A DNA stretch of 64,000 bases, from assembly GCA_021792135.1 (NCBI GenBank), contig JAJYVF010000021.1, positions 1 through 64,000 on the forward strand, read 5' to 3'. Made by a program: the position numbers and the translations under genes. This stretch comes from Acidobacteriota bacterium. GTDB taxonomy: Bacteria > Acidobacteriota > Terriglobia > Terriglobales > Acidobacteriaceae. The stretch's first letter is position 1. Every line of letters starts with the position of its first letter. Positions 48,873-57,873 of the stretch are shown here, piece after piece. The notes below the pieces were generated by a model that ran no database searches, was not told the DNA's origin, and saw nothing but the letters and a program-made list of their open reading frames with translations.

Positions 48873-50531
48873 TTACGGCAACGTGCCGCCCAGGTATTCG
48901 TTGCCGGCATTGGGGTGTTGTGGATCAACGATTTCCAGCACAACGTCCTCGCCGGAGTGCAGTCCGGCCACAATCGTCTGGAATTCCTGCACGTTGCGGA
49001 CCGGATGACGGTTCACCGAGACGATCACGCCTCCTTCGAAGTTGGAGACGCCGATCTCATCGGCAAAGGAGCCTGGTTTTACGGACTGGATCAGCACGCC
49101 GTGCAGTCCGGCCGGTGCGCCCTGGGGCAGATCCTGCACGGTGATGCCCAGCCTGGCCGGAGAAACGTTGCCGCCCTGCTGGCCCGGCCCGCCTTCGCCT
49201 CCGCTGCCGCTGGCTGCTGCGTTCATCGCGGCCATGACCTTGTCACGGTCGGCGATGGCTACTTTGGCGTGCATCTGCTGGCCGTTTCGGAGATAACCAA
49301 TGTCCACTGTCTCGCCAGGCTTATGCGACGAGATAATGTTCACCAGTTCGTCTCCGTCCTTGATCGACTGGCCGTCAATGGTGGTGATGATGTCGCCGGC
49401 TTTCAGCCCGGCATTGGCCGCGGGCTGTCCGGGTGTCACGGCGCTGATGATCACGCCGGACTTGAAGCCGTAGACGCGCGCCACGGCGCTCGGCGGATTC
49501 GGCTGGAAGCTGATGCCGATGCTGCCGCGGATCACCTTGTGCTCAGGCCCGATGAGCTGGTTGTAAACGCCGATGACGGTGTTGGAAGGCATCGCAAAGC
49601 CGATCCCCTCGTTACCGGCCGACTGCGTGTAGATGGCGGTGTTGACCCCGATGACTTCGCCTGCCATATCGACCAGCGGTCCGCCCGAGTTGCCGGGATT
49701 GATGGCCGCGTCGGTCTGCAGGAAGTGCTGGAACTCACCCGAGGTGCCAGGCTCCACGGTGCGGTTCTTGCTGGAAATAATGCCGGCCGTCACGGTGTGC
49801 GCCAGCCCGAAGGGCTCGCCGATGGCAATGACCCAGTCACCCACCTGTGCGCCGTCCGAATTGCCCATTTTCACGGTAGGCAGCGGCTTGTCGCTCTGGA
49901 TCTTGATCACAGCGATGTCGGTGGCCTTGTCGACGCCCACCACCTTCGCCGGGCGCCCCTGGTTGCCCTCCGGGTCGCTGGCCAGCCGGACGAAGATCCG
50001 GTCGGCTTTGTCCACCACGTGATTATTGGTGATGATGTAGCCCCTGGAATCGACAATGAAACCCGAGCCCAGCGACTCGCGTTCCTGTCCTCCGCCTTCA
50101 TCCGGCTGACCGGCTCCTCCGCCGCCACCCGGCCCCATGCCGAAGAAGCGGTTGAAGAAGTCCTGCAATCCACCCTGCGGGCCCTGATCCTGATCGTCAT
50201 CGCCGTTGCCGTCATCGGGCGGTCCCTGCTGAGGGTTCGACCAGGGCTGCATGTAGTGGGGACCGTGACGCCGCTGCTTGGGGAGAATCTGGGTATTGAT
50301 ATTCACTACTGCCGGGCTTACTTCCTTCGCGATTTTCGTGAAGTCCGTGGAGAGATCGCGTGGCGCCGGAATCTTCAGCGGGGTGGCATCAGAGCTGTTA
50401 ACCTGCGACTCCTGACCGTGAACTTTGTGCGCTACCACCGAGCCGATCAGAATCCCGGTCGACAGAATCGCCAGAATCGTGAAGGCGGAAGCGAGACGGT
50501 TATAGCGGAACCGTCCGGAAAGGGATTTCAT
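48873..50531 (-). CDS. Do/DegP-type periplasmic serine protease
   Basis: This 552-residue HtrA-family protease degrades or chaperones misfolded envelope proteins. One N-terminal membrane anchor or signal (FTILAILSTGILIGSVVAH) precedes a Pro/Gly-rich segment. The trypsin-like domain has a complete triad: NHVVD (His), ATDIAVIKI (Asp) and GNSGGPLV (Ser). Two PDZ domains follow (GVIISAVTPGQPAANAGLKAGDIITTIDG and the second, ending LEIVDPQHPNAG). A Gly-rich loop separates them. The family name DegP/DegQ/MucD cannot be settled. A TATACT hexamer on the minus strand at 50584-50589 is a possible -10 about 50 bases upstream of the start. Confidence 0.94.
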   Translation of the reverse strand: MKSLSGRFRYNRLASAFTILAILSTGILIGSVVAHKVHGQESQVNSSDATPLKIPAPRDLSTDFTKIAKEVSPAVVNINTQILPKQRRHGPHYMQPWSNPQQGPPDDGNGDDDQDQGPQGGLQDFFNRFFGMGPGGGGGAGQPDEGGGQERESLGSGFIVDSRGYIITNNHVVDKADRIFVRLASDPEGNQGRPAKVVGVDKATDIAVIKIQSDKPLPTVKMGNSDGAQVGDWVIAIGEPFGLAHTVTAGIISSKNRTVEPGTSGEFQHFLQTDAAINPGNSGGPLVDMAGEVIGVNTAIYTQSAGNEGIGFAMPSNTVIGVYNQLIGPEHKVIRGSIGISFQPNPPSAVARVYGFKSGVIISAVTPGQPAANAGLKAGDIITTIDGQSIKDGDELVNIISSHKPGETVDIGYLRNGQQMHAKVAIADRDKVMAAMNAAASGSGGEGGPGQQGGNVSPARLGITVQDLPQGAPAGLHGVLIQSVKPGSFADEIGVSNFEGGVIVSVNRHPVRNVQEFQTIVAGLHSGEDVVLEIVDPQHPNAGNEYLGGTLP

Positions 50532-50583
50532 GCGAAACGTACCTCGTGATCTTCAGGTTGCAACGGAATAGCGATCCTGCTCC

Positions 50584-50589
50584 AGTATA
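50584..50589 (-). promoter_or_regulatory. Candidate -10 element for the protease gene
   Basis: TATACT read on the minus strand, 53 bases before the protease start codon. No good -35 at 17 bases, so low confidence. The remaining gap to 50769 holds nothing else recognised. Confidence 0.25.
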
Positions 50590-50769
50590 GAGCTTTGCCC
50601 TGAGCCAATTTGGATTTCAGACCGCAGTCGTATTCTCTGCGCGTTAGACGCAGAACAGAGTCCCTGGTTTGGGAAGGCGATTTTGCAGCTCCTCTTACCT
50701 CAGTGGGACGCCTGCAGGGGCCGTTGGTTGCATGGATTCCGCGAAAAGGTCCCGGCTCGGTCAGTTGTT

Positions 50770-51693
50770 TCATTCGGCAATGGGGACGCCCTCGTGGGGC
50801 GTGGGCTGAATCGCCATTGGGACCAGCTCGGAGACTGCAATGCCCGCAAGAATGAGCAGAGCGCCGCTGCCGCTGCGCCGGCTGAGGCGCTCGCCGAGGA
50901 ACAGGAACGACGTGAGCCACGCGAAGACCGGTTCGAGGGCAAGGATCAGGGCCGTGTGCGTCGCCGGCAGATAGCGCTGCGCCCACGACTGGACGGCGAA
51001 GGCCACGGCGGTGGCCAGGATCGCGGTGACGAGCAGCGCCACGATGACCGGGGCCGACCAGCGGATCCATGGATGCTCCAGCAGAGGCATGCTGACGCCC
51101 ATGAAGAGAGCGCAGAAGCCGATCTGAACGATCGCGAGCTGTTCGAAGGGGATGCGCGGCGCGGTGTGGGCCAGTGCCAGCACATGGAGGGAGAAGGCCA
51201 GCGCGCACCCGAAGGTCAGCAGATCGCCGAGATGCATGGTTCGGAGGTCGAAGCCGGCTCCGGCGGGGGTCGTCAGCAGAATGATTCCCGCGAAGGCGAT
51301 GACCGCTCCAGCCCAGGCACTCCAGCGCGGCGCGCCAACATGGCGTACGCGCAGTCCGGGAATCGCCGACAGCAACGGCACCAGCACGACGACCATTCCG
51401 GTGATGAACGCCGATTTCGACGGAGTGGTCAGGCGCAGGCCGGCGGTCTGGAACTGATAGCCCATCGCCAGGCACAAGCCGACCATCGCTCCGCCTGCGA
51501 CTGCGCTGCGGTCCATACGCGAAAACTGACCGCGATAAAGGAGGGCCAGACAGGAAAACGCGAGGGACATGCGCACGAAGTTGAAGAGCAGGGGAGAGAC
51601 GTCGGCCAGAGCATTCTTGACCAGAACAAAGGTCGCCCCCCACACGGCAACGACCGCGAGAAGAAGCAGGTGGGCGCGCAGGGAGCGGGACAT
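50770..51693 (-). CDS. EamA (DMT) family transporter
   Basis: A 307-residue protein with ten transmembrane segments in two EamA repeats (LLLLAVVAVWGATFVLVKNA at the start; ALEPVFAWLTSFLFLGERLS near the end, the typical EPV...GE motif). Inner-membrane small-molecule transporter of unknown substrate, distinct in sequence from the EamA protein at 2607-3575. It stands alone on the minus strand between the protease gene and the divergent rodA. Confidence 0.9.
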   Translation of the reverse strand: MSRSLRAHLLLLAVVAVWGATFVLVKNALADVSPLLFNFVRMSLAFSCLALLYRGQFSRMDRSAVAGGAMVGLCLAMGYQFQTAGLRLTTPSKSAFITGMVVVLVPLLSAIPGLRVRHVGAPRWSAWAGAVIAFAGIILLTTPAGAGFDLRTMHLGDLLTFGCALAFSLHVLALAHTAPRIPFEQLAIVQIGFCALFMGVSMPLLEHPWIRWSAPVIVALLVTAILATAVAFAVQSWAQRYLPATHTALILALEPVFAWLTSFLFLGERLSRRSGSGALLILAGIAVSELVPMAIQPTPHEGVPIAE

Positions 51694-51880
51694 CAGGTAT
51701 GGGATTCAGCTGGTGGGTCGATGGTTCCGGCGACGGCTTCCCGAAGGGTCAGGATGTTCGAAACGTTCCGGGCATGGAGGCCGCCGGGCATTTGGTTTCT
51801 GCGCAATGCTATCACTGCCGGCACTGTTCTTAAATGCCAGTCAACCGAGGGGAAGACCGCCTGGAGCGGTTCTCCCGGAA

Positions 51881-51916
51881 CCTCCTGCAGTCAGCCTCCG
51901 GGCCGACTGCGGGAGG
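51881..51916. other. Long hairpin in the rodA upstream region
   Basis: Twelve-base-pair stem with one G-T wobble and a 12-base loop, 79 bases before rodA, within the 302-base divergent gap 51694-51995. A GATAAT -10-like hexamer follows at 51927-51932 but without a matching -35. The rest of the gap shows no gene. The hairpin may be a leader structure, an operator or a terminator of an upstream short transcript. Confidence 0.35.
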
Positions 51917-51995
51917 CAAAGAATGCGATAATGCTCTCTAAACCCCGCATCAGGATGGTTCGACCAGGTCCCGCTCGCGGGAAGCCTGTTCCGCT

Positions 51996-53096
51996 ATGCG
52001 CCGCTTTCTCTCCCTCCGCGATTTCGACTGGACCCTGCTTGGCTTCGTGATGATCCTCTCGGTCATCAGTGTTCTCGAGATCTACAGCGCCACCATGCAC
52101 ACCAAGTTCCACGGTTTCGAGAAGATGCAGATTCTGTGGATACTGGGCGGTCTCACGGCCATGTTTGTCATGTCGGTGATCGACTACCACCGCCTGCTGA
52201 ACGCCGTGTACTGGTTCTACGGATTCTGCCTGGTCTCTCTGGTGGCGGTGCTGGCGATCGGCACCCGGGTCAACGGCGGCAAACGCTGGATCAAGCTTCC
52301 TGGCGGGATCCACTTTCAGCCGTCGGAGTGGGTCAAGCTGGTCCTGATCGTGGTAGTGGCCCGCTACTTTGCGGCCCTGGCCGGGCGCGAACTCTCCTGG
52401 AAGGATATCTTCAGGGTGATCGGCCTCGTGGCGCTGCCCATGCTGCTGGTTCTCAAACAGCCGGACATGGGGACAGCGCTCACCTACTTCCCAGTCCTGC
52501 TCGTGGGGCTGTTCCTCGGCGGCATCGGCTGGAAGAAGGGCTGGCTGCTGCTGTTCGTCATGCTGCTGGGCGTAGGGGTGGTCTGGAAGAGCGGCAAGAT
52601 CCTGAAGCCCTACCAGAAGGCCCGGCTCACCAGCTTTCTCAATCCCGACGACGATCCCCGCGGTACCGGCTACCAGATCCGGCAGTCGCTGATCGCGGTC
52701 GGAGACGGCGGAGTCTTCGGCCGGGGCGCCAACAGGGGGACGCAGACCCAGGGCGATTTTCTCCCGATCCCCTACACCGACTTTATTTTCGCGGCCTACA
52801 GCGAAGAGCACGGCTTCGTCGGCGCAGTCCTTGTGCTGCTGATATACTTTTTAATACTGATGCGTTTGATTCAAAACGCTCAGACGGCCGCGGATCTGCC
52901 AGGCTCGTTCCTGGTGATGGGCGTGGCGGCGGTGCTGATTTTTCAGATCGCTGTCAACGTGGGAATGGTCCTCGGACTGATGCCGGTCACCGGTATTCCT
53001 CTTCCGCTGATGAGCTACGGAGGATCCTCGGTGCTGTTCACGTTCCTCGCTCTGGGCATGGTGATGAATGTCCGCATGAGCCGCTTCGTGAACTGA
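51996..53096 (+). CDS. rodA: Rod-shape-determining SEDS protein RodA
   Basis: This 366-residue SEDS-family glycosyltransferase polymerises lipid II with a class B PBP during cell elongation. Ten hydrophobic segments occur. Motifs are TRVNGGKRWIKLPGGIHFQPSEWVKL, the DMGTALTYFPV segment, NRGTQTQGDFLPIPYTDFIFAAYSEEHGF and the C-terminal LMPVTGIPLPLMSYGGSS. The sequence lies in the RodA rather than FtsW group by length and by FQPSE/TDFIFA. No mreBCD or PBP2 gene is adjacent. Confidence 0.93.
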   Translation: MRRFLSLRDFDWTLLGFVMILSVISVLEIYSATMHTKFHGFEKMQILWILGGLTAMFVMSVIDYHRLLNAVYWFYGFCLVSLVAVLAIGTRVNGGKRWIKLPGGIHFQPSEWVKLVLIVVVARYFAALAGRELSWKDIFRVIGLVALPMLLVLKQPDMGTALTYFPVLLVGLFLGGIGWKKGWLLLFVMLLGVGVVWKSGKILKPYQKARLTSFLNPDDDPRGTGYQIRQSLIAVGDGGVFGRGANRGTQTQGDFLPIPYTDFIFAAYSEEHGFVGAVLVLLIYFLILMRLIQNAQTAADLPGSFLVMGVAAVLIFQIAVNVGMVLGLMPVTGIPLPLMSYGGSSVLFTFLALGMVMNVRMSRFVN

Positions 53097-53123
53097 CTGG
53101 CGCGACAAGGTTTCAGGAACGTG

Positions 53124-53148
53124 GCCCGCAGGGCGGGCACAGGTTTTT
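53124..53148 (+). terminator. Rho-independent terminator of rodA
   Basis: GCCCGC/GCGGGC stem with a three-base loop, 28 bases after the rodA stop, followed after five bases by TTTTT. Fits an intrinsic terminator. Confidence 0.55.
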
Positions 53149-53566
53149 ACGACTAACGAAGTTTATTTAACCGGCCAGTGGATCGAAACAGGCCGGGCAG
53201 GATCAGGAATGAGCGCGCAGGCGCAAAGCCAGGGCAAAGGGTTTTCGAAACCGGGCTGCCCGGATCGACGCGACCCCCAGGAAGCGGCGGTGCTGGGTGA
53301 GGTTCGGCAGGAACATCAAGCCTCTGGTTTTGCCGGCAGACGGGTAACGGCCCCGCCGTGTGAGAAGGCTGAAGCGGTCACAAAGTCTATGCGCGCGGAC
53401 AACTCCCCGGAATTCAGGCATATCCTAAGCGGGCTTTCCGTGGTTTTCTCGCCGCCTCCAGGGCGAGAGGGCGCGGGATGGTCCGTGAACGACCCGGGTG
53501 GTTCGTCCTGCAGCTCCGATCTTTTCCGGTGATCCAATTCGGTCCGCCTGGCTTTACAGAGGCGGA
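53149..53566 (+). other. Long leader/intergenic region before the RNase E/G gene
   Basis: 418 bases with no convincing gene; short frames here have no signal of coding. A short AT-rich patch (AAGTTTATTTAACC, near 53160) could hold a promoter. In E. coli the rne 5' leader mediates autoregulation; whether this long gap does so is inference. I see no named RNA motif. Confidence 0.3.
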
Positions 53567-56500
53567 ATGGCAAAAGAGATTTGCATATCCAGCACGCCGC
53601 ACGAGACGCGGCTTGCGATTCTTGAAGACGATCAGCTCGCGGAGATCTACTACGAGCGCGAGAACGAATATACCTTAGCCGGCTCCATCTACAAGGGCCG
53701 CGTCACCCGAGTCCTGCCCGGCATGCAGTCCGCTTTTGTGGACATCGGCCTGGAGCGGGACGCCTTCCTGTATGTCACCGATTTTCTCGAGGAGCAGGAA
53801 GAGGATTCAGCCGAGTTCGAGCGTGTGGAGGCCAGCGGCAACGGCCGCAAACCCCGCGAACAGCGGGAGCCTCGGGAACAGCGCGAGCCGCGGGAACAGC
53901 GGGAAGCCCGCCAGCGGCCCCAGGAATCCGAAACGGAGTTGATGGCTTCCGAAGCCCCCCAGCGCGGGAGCGACAGAGAACAGGAACGCGGTGAAGAGGG
54001 CAGCCAGGGCGTTCGCCGCTGGCGTGGACGGCGCGGACGTCGCTTCCGGGGCCGCGAACCACGCGGTGAACGGCTGCTGGAATCTCCTGAGGTGGTCGAC
54101 GAGGCCATTGCGGCCGAACCGGTAGCGCTCCCTGAACACGGGGCTCCCGGCGGAGTGCCGGCGCAGAACCTGCCCGTGGTCCTGCCCGGAGAGTCGCTTT
54201 CGAAGTACGGCGGCGGCGCCGAAGCCAGGCTGGTGCGGAATGAAGGTCCTGCCGCGGCACGCTCTCAGGCCCCGGCCGCAGCATCCACATCCAGGCCCTC
54301 GACACTGGTCGAGGTTCCTTCGTCGGGATGGGATGGTGGTGCGATCCTGCCCGGCGAATCCCTTTCCCGCCATCGCCGGCCTGAATCCGAAGCCGTTCCC
54401 GCTCCGGTGCAGTCACTGGCCGCAGCCCTCGATGCTCCGCCGGAGAAGGCTCCCGAAGTCGGCGCCGAGCCGGAGATCAGCTCCGAGCCGGAAGTAATCC
54501 CGACGCGCGAGATCAGCTCCGAGCCTGCCGAGGAGCCGTTCCTGAGTCACGAAGCTCAGCCGCAGGCTGCTGCTGAGGCAATCCTCGAACCGGAGGCTGC
54601 GGAGACGCGGCAACGGAGCGATATCGCGCAGGCTGCCGCTCCGAAGCGGCACGATCTGGCTTCCGAGCCGGTCGTCGAGACCGAAGTCGTCGAGACCGAA
54701 GAGGAAGTGCGTGAGTACGAGCCTGAGGACGCCTCTGCCTCCTACCGGGTCGATCCCGCTCGCAGCGAGTTCCGGTTCACGCTCCCCCTTGAGGAGGAGG
54801 CGTTTCAGGAAGAAACGGTACAGTCGCCCGAAGCCTCTGCATCCACGGCGCCTCCGGCGCCGGTCGAGGAAAGCCGGGCCGCAACCGCAGCGGTGTCTTC
54901 CGCGGAACAACACGCGGGTTCGCCGGAGTCGGAGGTCGTTCGCCAGCTCTTTGGCTATGCGCCTGGAATGGGTGTTATCGAGGAAGAAACCATCGACGAG
55001 GAGGAGTACGACTTCGAGCCGATTCCCGGTCAGCCTGAGGAGCACGTGACCGAGGAAATGGAAGAAGAGACGCTCGACCATGCTTCCACCATCGGCGACA
55101 CCGTCCGCGACGTGCACATCGACAGGCGCCTGGGCTACGGAACTCCGGCCGAGGCAGCCGAGGAAGACGAGACCTCTGAGCTTGAGTCCCGCTTCGCCGA
55201 AACCGAGGAAGCGGGACTCCAGGAGACCGAAGTCGAGGAGCCGGGAATCGAGGAGGGGGAAGAGGGCTTCGAGGAGGGCGCTGAAGAAACCGAGGAGCAG
55301 CCAGGCGTTGTCGCGGGAGCTCCCGCTCGCCGTGAAGACCGGCGTTTCGGACGTCGTGGCGGACGAAGCCGTCAGCCGGGACGCCGGCACGGGCGCCGTC
55401 CGAACGTCCAGACCATGGACATGCCCATCATCAGCGAGCTGCTGAAGCAGGGGCAGGAGATCCTGGTGCAGATCGCCAAGGAACCTATCGCCCGCAAGGG
55501 TGCGCGCATCACCAGCCACATCGCCCTGCCGGGCCGCTTCCTGGTCTTTATGCCGACGGTAAATCACGTGGGCGTGTCCCGCAAAATCGCCTCGGATGAA
55601 GAGCGCCAGCGCCTGAAGCGGATCCTCATCAGCGAGAAGGGCGGTGCCCCGGGCGGCTTCATCGTCCGCACTGCGGCGGAAAGCGCCAGCGAGGATGATC
55701 TACGCGCCGATATCCGCTTCCTGATCAACCTGTGGAGCGAGATCCGGCAGCGCTCCGACAACGCCAAAGCTCCGGCGCTGATCTACCACGACCTGAACCT
55801 TGTGGAGCGGGTCCTGCGCGACCAAGTCAGTGAGAGCTTCTCGACCATCTGGGTCGATACCGAGACGGAATACGAGCGCATCGTGCGTTTCCTGAACCGC
55901 TTCCAACCCTCGCTGGTGCGCCGGGTGAAGCTCTACACCAAGGAGACGCCGCTCTTCGAGCAGTTCGGCATTCAGGACGAGATTAGCAAGGCTCTGAAGT
56001 CGAAGGTCTGGCTCAAATCCGGCGGCTCGATCGTCATCAATCAGACCGAAGCCCTGGTCGCGATTGACATCAACACCGGCAAGTACGTCGGCAAGACGGC
56101 GCGCCTCGAGGACACCATCCTCAGGACCAACCTCGATGCGATCCCGGAGATCGTCCGCCAGATCCGCCTCCGCGATCTGGGCGGCATCATCGTGATCGAC
56201 TTCATCGACATGGACGAACGGCGCAACCGGCAGAAGGTCACACAGGCTCTGGAGGAAGCTCTGAAGGCCGACCGTGCTCCGTCCAAGGTCCTGCAGTTCA
56301 ATGACTTCGGACTGGTCGCGATCACCCGCAAACGCGTCAAGCAGTCGCTCGAGCGGACTCTCAGCGTGCCGTGCCCTGTCTGCACAGGAACCGGAATGGT
56401 CAAGAGCCCGGTGACGGTGGCGAACGAAGTCTATATTGAAATGCGTAAAATGGTTCGGCACTTCGAGCGGAATGACGTGCTGCTCCGTGTGCACCCCGAG

Positions 56501-56626
56501 GTGGTGAAGGTGCTCAAGGCGAACAACGCAAAATGGCTGAATGAGCTTGAAGAGATGACCGGCAAGACCATCATCGTCAAAAGCGACCCCGCGCTGCCGC
56601 CGGAGCAGTTCGACATTCAGGGTTAG
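53567..56626 (+). CDS. Ribonuclease E/G with large acidic insertion
   Basis: A 1019-residue endoribonuclease that initiates mRNA decay and rRNA processing. The N-terminus starts the S1 domain (AGSIYKGRVTRVLPGMQSAFVDIGLERDAFLYVTDF), which is interrupted at about residue 77. A roughly 535-residue, Glu/Pro/Ala-rich low-complexity segment follows, with EQREPR repeats and two LPGESLS motifs. The S1 domain resumes near residue 617 (MPIISELLKQGQEILVQIAKEPIARKGARIT). The catalytic DNase-like domain has AIDINTGKYVG and IIVIDFIDMDERRNR (magnesium-binding Asp), and the zinc-link CPVCTGTG. I chose the ATG at 53567 (AGAGG upstream) over 53498. RNase E versus G cannot be settled from the core alone. Confidence 0.94.
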   Translation: MAKEICISSTPHETRLAILEDDQLAEIYYERENEYTLAGSIYKGRVTRVLPGMQSAFVDIGLERDAFLYVTDFLEEQEEDSAEFERVEASGNGRKPREQREPREQREPREQREARQRPQESETELMASEAPQRGSDREQERGEEGSQGVRRWRGRRGRRFRGREPRGERLLESPEVVDEAIAAEPVALPEHGAPGGVPAQNLPVVLPGESLSKYGGGAEARLVRNEGPAAARSQAPAAASTSRPSTLVEVPSSGWDGGAILPGESLSRHRRPESEAVPAPVQSLAAALDAPPEKAPEVGAEPEISSEPEVIPTREISSEPAEEPFLSHEAQPQAAAEAILEPEAAETRQRSDIAQAAAPKRHDLASEPVVETEVVETEEEVREYEPEDASASYRVDPARSEFRFTLPLEEEAFQEETVQSPEASASTAPPAPVEESRAATAAVSSAEQHAGSPESEVVRQLFGYAPGMGVIEEETIDEEEYDFEPIPGQPEEHVTEEMEEETLDHASTIGDTVRDVHIDRRLGYGTPAEAAEEDETSELESRFAETEEAGLQETEVEEPGIEEGEEGFEEGAEETEEQPGVVAGAPARREDRRFGRRGGRSRQPGRRHGRRPNVQTMDMPIISELLKQGQEILVQIAKEPIARKGARITSHIALPGRFLVFMPTVNHVGVSRKIASDEERQRLKRILISEKGGAPGGFIVRTAAESASEDDLRADIRFLINLWSEIRQRSDNAKAPALIYHDLNLVERVLRDQVSESFSTIWVDTETEYERIVRFLNRFQPSLVRRVKLYTKETPLFEQFGIQDEISKALKSKVWLKSGGSIVINQTEALVAIDINTGKYVGKTARLEDTILRTNLDAIPEIVRQIRLRDLGGIIVIDFIDMDERRNRQKVTQALEEALKADRAPSKVLQFNDFGLVAITRKRVKQSLERTLSVPCPVCTGTGMVKSPVTVANEVYIEMRKMVRHFERNDVLLRVHPEVVKVLKANNAKWLNELEEMTGKTIIVKSDPALPPEQFDIQG

Positions 56627-56639
56627 CACACAAAGTCGC

Positions 56640-56669
56640 CGCGGGCCGGGCAAAACTGCACGGCTCGCG
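56640..56669 (+). terminator. Hairpin after the RNase E/G gene
   Basis: CGCGGGCCG pairs with CGGCTCGCG (one G-T wobble) around a 12-base loop, followed by TTATTATC. It starts 14 bases past the stop; probably an intrinsic terminator with an imperfect U-tract. Confidence 0.5.
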
Positions 56670-56832
56670 TTATTATCAGTGGTTTAGCAAAGTGGTCAGC
56701 GGTAAGGGCCAAAATGCCTCAAATCGCGGAGGGCCATGCAACTTAAGTCGCTCTAAGGTGTCAAATTGTTTGCGGAGGCAGGGTATCCCTGTTTTCCCGG
56801 TTTCTCACCCAACAACACTGAGGGGTTTTGAA

Positions 56833-57708
56833 ATGGTTGCGAACTCTGATCGTACCTGCCCGCTTACTCGGCGTATGCTGGTCGCCGCTTCCGCCTTAAC
56901 CCTGGCATTCTCACTCACTGCGGCAGCTCAGACCGATTCCGCTCTGAGTTCGTCCTCCAACGGGCAGAGCTATTCGAGCTCAGCCGCTTACGAGGCGTAT
57001 TTCGGCAATGTCGCCGAAGCGGGCGGGTCTTCCTCGGTTGCGCCTCTTGCCAGTGCCGCCATTGCCAGTCCGAAGCCCCAGTACGGCGGCAGCAGCAACA
57101 CCCCGTCGTACCCTAACTACGAGAGCAAGTGGAGCCATATAGCCTTCATCGGCGGAGGTGGCCTCTCATCCCCGATCGGCAACGCCACCCACGGCTTTGA
57201 AACCTTCGGTTACAATCTCACCTTCGGCGGCGGCTGGAGTTTCACGAAGAACTTTGGCGTGCTCTTCGAGTACCAGTTCAACCGGTTGAAGGTCCCGGGC
57301 AGGACCATTGCGCTGGTGGGAGCGCAGGGTGGCAACATTAACACCCACCTCTTCCTGTTTGACCCGGTTTACTATTACTCGCTGGGCCCCACCACCGGCA
57401 TCTACGCAACGGGCGGCGCGGGCTTCAGCCGGAAGGTGACGAACTTCACGGATCTGGTTCCGAGTTCCTTCTGTTATTACATCTGCTACCCGACCTATGC
57501 CCCGCAGACCATTGCGAGCTTCTCGAGCACGCAGATGGCTGCCGATTTAGGCTTCGGCCTCTACTGGAAGGCCTTTGGCGAGGACAGCCGGGCGAAGCTT
57601 TTCGCCGAGGCCCGTTATGTCTTTGTCGACTCACCCAAAGCATCGAAGACCCAGAACGGTGAAGGAACGGAGGAAATCATCCCGGCCACCTTCGGAATAC
57701 GATTCTGA
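56833..57708 (+). CDS. Outer-membrane beta-barrel protein
   Basis: About 291 residues from the ATG at 56833. The signal peptide (MLVAASALTLAFSLTAAAQ) is preceded by an N-terminal basic stretch (NSDRTCPLTRR). Low-complexity Ser/Gly sequence to about residue 100 is followed by a barrel-like domain with GGGWSFTKNFGVLFEYQFN, GIYATGGAGFSRKV and ARYVFVDSP, ending in GIRF. It fits the OmpA/OprF-like outer-membrane barrel group. A disulfide is possible in the SFCYYICYP loop. Role unknown. Confidence 0.78.
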   Translation: MVANSDRTCPLTRRMLVAASALTLAFSLTAAAQTDSALSSSSNGQSYSSSAAYEAYFGNVAEAGGSSSVAPLASAAIASPKPQYGGSSNTPSYPNYESKWSHIAFIGGGGLSSPIGNATHGFETFGYNLTFGGGWSFTKNFGVLFEYQFNRLKVPGRTIALVGAQGGNINTHLFLFDPVYYYSLGPTTGIYATGGAGFSRKVTNFTDLVPSSFCYYICYPTYAPQTIASFSSTQMAADLGFGLYWKAFGEDSRAKLFAEARYVFVDSPKASKTQNGEGTEEIIPATFGIRF

Positions 57709-57873
57709 ACCCTCAACCAGCGGAGCGCCCGGCCGCCGAAGCTCCACAGGGCCGGCGCTTCTGCCATGTTTTCCCAGAATATCGGCGGGTCTGGCTCTGG
57801 CGTTCACGCCTGCCAATCTCCCGCTGATGCGAATGCAGTTTCTCGACCGGGTCAGGCTTTGGAGCAAATATCT

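Noticed and set aside
53209-53532. 107-codon frame in the RNase E/G leader
   Set aside because: No Shine-Dalgarno, no domain and poor composition; more likely leader sequence.
53870-53915. Tandem GC-rich repeats as a CRISPR or VNTR
   Set aside because: They are in-frame EQREPR codon repeats inside the RNase E/G coding sequence, without spacers.
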